A DNA stretch of 64,000 nucleotides from Litoribrevibacter euphylliae (GTDB lineage: Bacteria; Pseudomonadota; Gammaproteobacteria; Pseudomonadales; Litoribrevibacteraceae). This document shows positions 61,279 through 64,000 of this stretch, one piece after another; positions within the stretch are counted from its first letter, which is position 1; every line of letters starts with the position of its first letter. The notes beneath the pieces are model-generated. The model ran no database searches. It was not told the DNA's origin and saw only the letters and a program-made list of their open reading frames with translations. Both the position numbers and the translations under genes were made by a program. The stretch covers positions 558,001 through 622,000 of the forward strand of contig NZ_JBHRSZ010000004.1 in NCBI RefSeq assembly GCF_042646085.1, in the 5' to 3' direction.

Positions 61279-61309
61279 TTGACCTTCAAGCTAACTTTAA
61301 ACTTATGAT
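61279..61309 (+). promoter_or_regulatory. MerR-type promoter of the epimerase-like gene
   Basis: TTGACC, a 19-bp spacer (TTCAAGCTAACTTTAAACT) and TATGAT. The overlong spacer with an internal dyad (TTCAAG/CTTTAA) is the hallmark of promoters activated by MerR-family proteins. It is about 110 bp before the start at 61421. Confidence 0.72.
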
Positions 61310-61420
61310 GTGCTCCTAACGTAATACGCGATCGGCTAACGCAGTGATTATTCGCATCGTTCATCAGCGTCGCAGAGACAGGCTTTTATTTAGACAAGCC
61401 TTTATTCGGAGAAATTAACC

Positions 61421-62353
61421 ATGCAGACAATTTTGGGAGCAAACGGACAAATTGGCCGGGAGTTGGCCTTAAGCTTAAAACGAGATTTTACCAGTGATCT
61501 TCGATTGGTCAGCCGGAATCCGCAGAAAGTGAATGATACAGACGCCTTGGTTCGAGCGGATTTGATGGATAAGGATCAAACCATCCGAGCCGTAGAGGGT
61601 TCAGAGATCGTGTATTTTACTGCTGGTCTGCCAATGAATACTAAGATGTGGGTCGAGCGTTGGCCTACGATGATGCGTAACGTGATTGATGCCTGTGTGA
61701 CGCACAATGCCAAAATGGTGTATTTCGATAACACCTACATGTACCCACAGACGGATGTTCCTCAAACTGAAGACAGCCACTTTGAGCCGTATGGTGAAAA
61801 AGGGATGGTTCGAGCGAATATCGTTCAGGACTTATTGAGCCACATGTCGAAAGGGCAATTGGACGCCTTAGTGTGTCGAGCACCAGAATTTTACGGCCCA
61901 GGTCAAACGCAGAGCATCACCAATGCAATCGTGATTGAGCCTATGTTATCAGGCAAAACGCCGAAAGTGTTTTTGCGCGATGATATGCTGCGAACGTTAA
62001 TTTATACGCCCGATGCCAGTCGCGCTATGGCGTTACTGGGTAATACGCCGGATGCCTATTCACAGACTTGGCATTTGCCGTGTGATGATAATCGGCTGAC
62101 CTACCAAGCGTTTATTGAGCTGGCTGCGCAAGTCTTTGGTACGAAAGCGAACTACAAGGTTCTGAAGCAGTGGCAATTGAGTATTGCTGGCATGTTTAAC
62201 GATACGCTTCGCGAAGCAGCAGAGCTCTTGCCTCGCTATAAGATGGATAACATCTTTGTATCCGATAAATTCAAAACGCGTTTTCCTGAGTTTGAGGTGA
62301 CCTCATTCAAAGATGGTTTAAGCGCCATTTGGAAGGAGCATTCAGGTAACTAA
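61421..62353 (+). CDS. NAD(P)-binding epimerase/dehydratase-like protein
   Basis: Rossmann-fold extended/atypical SDR protein of 310 residues. The nucleotide motif is degenerate but visible (ILGANGQIGRELALSL), and VYFTAGLPMNTKMWVERWP and VYFDNTYMYPQTD follow. It keeps Y at VYFDNTYMYP rather than a clear YxxxK, so redox activity is uncertain; NmrA-like or dTDP-type reductase relatives are possible. It is divergent from the ADC-like gene and faces the merR gene, sharing the MerR-type promoter pattern. ATG 61421 has GGAG upstream. Confidence 0.8.
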   Translation: MQTILGANGQIGRELALSLKRDFTSDLRLVSRNPQKVNDTDALVRADLMDKDQTIRAVEGSEIVYFTAGLPMNTKMWVERWPTMMRNVIDACVTHNAKMVYFDNTYMYPQTDVPQTEDSHFEPYGEKGMVRANIVQDLLSHMSKGQLDALVCRAPEFYGPGQTQSITNAIVIEPMLSGKTPKVFLRDDMLRTLIYTPDASRAMALLGNTPDAYSQTWHLPCDDNRLTYQAFIELAAQVFGTKANYKVLKQWQLSIAGMFNDTLREAAELLPRYKMDNIFVSDKFKTRFPEFEVTSFKDGLSAIWKEHSGN

Positions 62354-62379
62354 AGATTTGGCTATCTCCCTGATTTAAA

Positions 62380-62784
62380 TTACTCAATATTGAATTGAGA
62401 CAGGACTCGTCGAGCATTATCGTCGCAGTCCATGTCTTTGGGTTTGGCGTCTACTTCTTTGAGGACTTCCAAGAGCTTGGTTTTGTTGTCGGCCAGTTTC
62501 TTTTGAAGTATTTCAATGTCTTCCAGTTTTTGATGCAAGGCTTTGACTAACGAATCATGATCCCATTGGGTTAGGTCGGGTGGCAGCAGAGCGCGAAGTT
62601 CATCCAGCGTGAAACCGGCTTGTTGAGCCACATCAATCAGTTTTAACACAATGACAGCTTCAGGTGGATAGTCTCTATAACCATTGGCTTGTCGTTTTAC
62701 TATTTTTAGAAGTCCGATGCTTTCGTAGAAACGAATGCGAGAGGGTGCAAGCCCTGTGATTTTCGATAGCTCTCCGATTTTCAT
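62380..62784 (-). CDS. MerR-family transcriptional regulator
   Basis: A 134-residue regulator. The HTH is MKIGELSKITGLAPSRIRFY with ESIGLLKIVKRQANGYRDYP; a helix bundle for dimerisation follows (LVKALHQKLEDIEILQKKLA). Only one clear Cys (DMDCDDN) is in the C-terminal part, so a metal sensor is less likely than an organic-effector or redox sensor. ATG 62784 is preferred over a TTG three codons upstream; GGAG lies close. Its own promoter has the TTGACC-19-TATTAT pattern, indicating autoregulation. Confidence 0.9.
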   Translation of the reverse strand: MKIGELSKITGLAPSRIRFYESIGLLKIVKRQANGYRDYPPEAVIVLKLIDVAQQAGFTLDELRALLPPDLTQWDHDSLVKALHQKLEDIEILQKKLADNKTKLLEVLKEVDAKPKDMDCDDNARRVLSQFNIE

Positions 62785-62898
62785 ATGCTCCAACTCTAAT
62801 GACCTTAATTTAGTCTATGCCGCATGCCACTTGTTCGCCATTCATGTGTTCGGGATGAAATGCTCAGCCTGACATGTTCGGCATGAAATACTCGGAAG

Positions 62899-62929
62899 AT
62901 AATAAGGTTAAAGGCAGCTTTAAGGTCAA
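62899..62929 (-). promoter_or_regulatory. MerR-type promoter of the merR gene
   Basis: On the minus strand: TTGACC, a 19-bp spacer (TTAAAGCTGCCTTTAACCT) and TATTAT. The spacer core TTAAAG-CTGC-CTTTAA is a perfect 6-bp dyad. It lies about 115 bp upstream of the merR start. Confidence 0.78.
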
Positions 62930-62933
62930 GCAA

Positions 62934-62963
62934 AAACGCCCAAGTGTATTTACCTGGGCGTTT
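62934..62963 (-). terminator. Intrinsic terminator of the 62987 gene
   Basis: AAACGCCCA and TGGGCGTTT form a 9-bp stem around 12 bases; on the minus strand the right arm continues into TTTTTG. It ends the exported-protein gene just before the merR promoter. Confidence 0.85.
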
Positions 62964-62986
62964 AAGTTGATCAGTCTACGAGAGGA

Positions 62987-63784
62987 TTAATCTAATAGCT
63001 TTGGTGCATCACCGCTGAAATCGATCCAAGGGTTCCCACCAAGAGTTTCAGTTCCCTCAACGCTCGGTTCTTCATAGCGCATTACAAAGTGTTCGGGGCC
63101 GTGGGCATAGGCAACCACCAATCCATAAGATGCATCCAAGAAGCCACCGTGTGGGCCAAGGCCTGGGTAACTGATGCGCCATGCTTTGCCGTTAACGGGT
63201 ACGAAGCCCAAGGTTAGCTTGCCTACTACGTTGTTTGGCAAGGTGAAGAACCAAGTCCAGTCGCCGCCGGAGACAATGGTCATCACTTCATCAATGCCTT
63301 GTCCGTTGTCAGAGCTGTTAACGTGCAGTTTGCCAAATTTGCCTTGAAGGTACTCGATAATGTCAGGCGTCATGGCTTTCATGTCGTACACCTTAGGATA
63401 GGGCGCAACGCCAATTTCTGAGGTAGATAAAAAGCCACCCCGATGCGCTTCTGGTTCACGGCCTGCCAGTTCAATTTGCTCAAGAAGATCCTTTCTGTTG
63501 AGTGCGAATAAGGACATTAGCTTTTCGCTTTCTTGTGTATTGAGCGCACGTTCTTTGGATGTTTCCAGAATCGGCTTGGCTTCTGGTGGGATTGCCACCG
63601 TGCTCACTCGTACACCGACGGAACGAAGCACTCTGTTCACGGCATCGACGCCGCTCGTTGGTTCGCGGCCATCGCTGTAGGAAAGAATTAACTGGCCGGC
63701 ATTGTCTGTGCTGCCTGCGATACTTTGAGAAAAAGGCATAAGGGCGATCACGCCTGCAAATGCTATGTTGATCCACGTTTTCAT
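62987..63784 (-). CDS. Exported protein of unknown function
   Basis: A 265-residue protein with a signal peptide (WINIAFAGVIALMPFSQSIA), starting at ATG 63784 after AGAGGTT; a TTG two codons upstream is less likely. The mature protein has beta-type segments and aromatic motifs (GGDWTWFFTLPNNVVGKLTL, WRISYPGLGPHGGFLDASYG) but no motif that I can assign. EVMTIVSGGDWTWFF and HGPEHFVMRYEEPSV suggest a ligand-binding fold. Its own terminator follows, so it is a single-gene unit. Confidence 0.65.
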   Translation of the reverse strand: MKTWINIAFAGVIALMPFSQSIAGSTDNAGQLILSYSDGREPTSGVDAVNRVLRSVGVRVSTVAIPPEAKPILETSKERALNTQESEKLMSLFALNRKDLLEQIELAGREPEAHRGGFLSTSEIGVAPYPKVYDMKAMTPDIIEYLQGKFGKLHVNSSDNGQGIDEVMTIVSGGDWTWFFTLPNNVVGKLTLGFVPVNGKAWRISYPGLGPHGGFLDASYGLVVAYAHGPEHFVMRYEEPSVEGTETLGGNPWIDFSGDAPKLLD

Positions 63785-63964
63785 GTTCAAACCTCTAAAC
63801 TGCTGATTGATTTAAGCGCAGTTTAGGGGGTGTTACGCTGGTGAAAAACCGGACTTGAGTAAACTTATTGATAACTAAAGGTAAACAATGCTGGTTGGGT
63901 GCGAGGGTTTCTACGCGTTTTTATAGGTTTTGTTGTTATTTGGTGAACTATCAATGAGAAAATT

Positions 63965-64000
63965 ATGCAGTACAGCTACTGGTTTTTGAAATGCTCGACC
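63965..64000 (+). CDS. Possible start of a gene cut by the window edge
   Basis: ATG 63965 opens a frame (MQYSYWFLKCST) running to the end of the window, with GAGAA shortly before it. Twelve codons are too few to judge, so this is only a possibility. Confidence 0.2.
   Translation, partial: MQYSYWFLKCST

Overview
The window is a dense, roughly balanced-GC stretch of bacterial chromosome. RND copper efflux, TonB/ExbBD-driven heme uptake, HutX/HutZ, an MdaB-type quinone reductase, a DUF3336-type patatin lipase and a REP-associated transposase together suggest an aquatic, probably marine, gammaproteobacterium, perhaps of Oceanospirillales type. That placement is inference from gene content. I found no rRNA, tRNA, CRISPR array or complete prophage.

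Layout. 1-5.2 kb: the end of a Cus-type copper/silver efflux system (cusB missing its 5' end and carrying a fused CusF domain, cusA, and a His/Met-rich cupredoxin). 5.4-8.5 kb: a class 3 lipase, a protein of possible metallo-beta-lactamase-like fold, a small secreted protein and a short-chain dehydrogenase. 8.6-17 kb: a heme island with HutZ, HutX and a heme receptor on the minus strand, divergent from tonB-exbB-exbD-hmuTUV, with a Fur-like box between. 17-23.3 kb: a gene-free stretch with RNA-like folding potential, a chemoreceptor, a hybrid histidine kinase and an M20 peptidase. 23.4-29.2 kb: a second TonB receptor plus PepSY membrane protein behind duplicated operator-like sites, then a divergent ArsR-type regulator and ArsP-like permease. 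30.2-35.6 kb: an ethanolamine locus (EutR, EutB, EutC, Amt) ending in a 54-residue membrane protein. 35.7-37.8 kb: an unknown coiled-coil protein and a RAYT transposase flanked by small repeats. 38-47.5 kb: hydrolase, GST, two HxlR regulators, a peroxiredoxin-LtrA-ion channel operon, MdaB, cupin and DsbA-like proteins, and a LysR regulator. 47.7-56.7 kb: a run of oxidative enzymes (CmcJ/NvfI-like, aldehyde dehydrogenase, 2OG-Fe(II) oxygenase, XdhC, a two-subunit molybdenum hydroxylase, a diheme cytochrome and a cysteine desulfurase). 57-64 kb: a pseudopilin, a patatin lipase, and a MerR-controlled pair (exported acetoacetate decarboxylase-like protein and NAD(P)-binding epimerase-like protein).

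How the genes work together. The heme genes form a complete route: outer-membrane receptor, TonB energiser, periplasmic binding protein, ABC importer, cytoplasmic carrier and heme-degrading enzyme. The ethanolamine genes release ammonia and acetaldehyde beside an ammonium channel. The 47.7-56.7 kb genes look like one oxidative pathway: XdhC and the cysteine desulfurase would mature the Tat-exported molybdenum enzyme, whose electrons could pass to the diheme cytochrome.

The most interesting signals are: this oxidative cluster, which I do not recognise as a described pathway; a 20-bp operator-like sequence shared by the hxlR/mdaB region, the peroxiredoxin operon and the xdhC promoter; three MerR-type promoters with the same 19-bp spacer; an orphan terminator between two copies of a palindrome; a possible structured RNA near 17.0-17.3 kb; and the small protein after amt.
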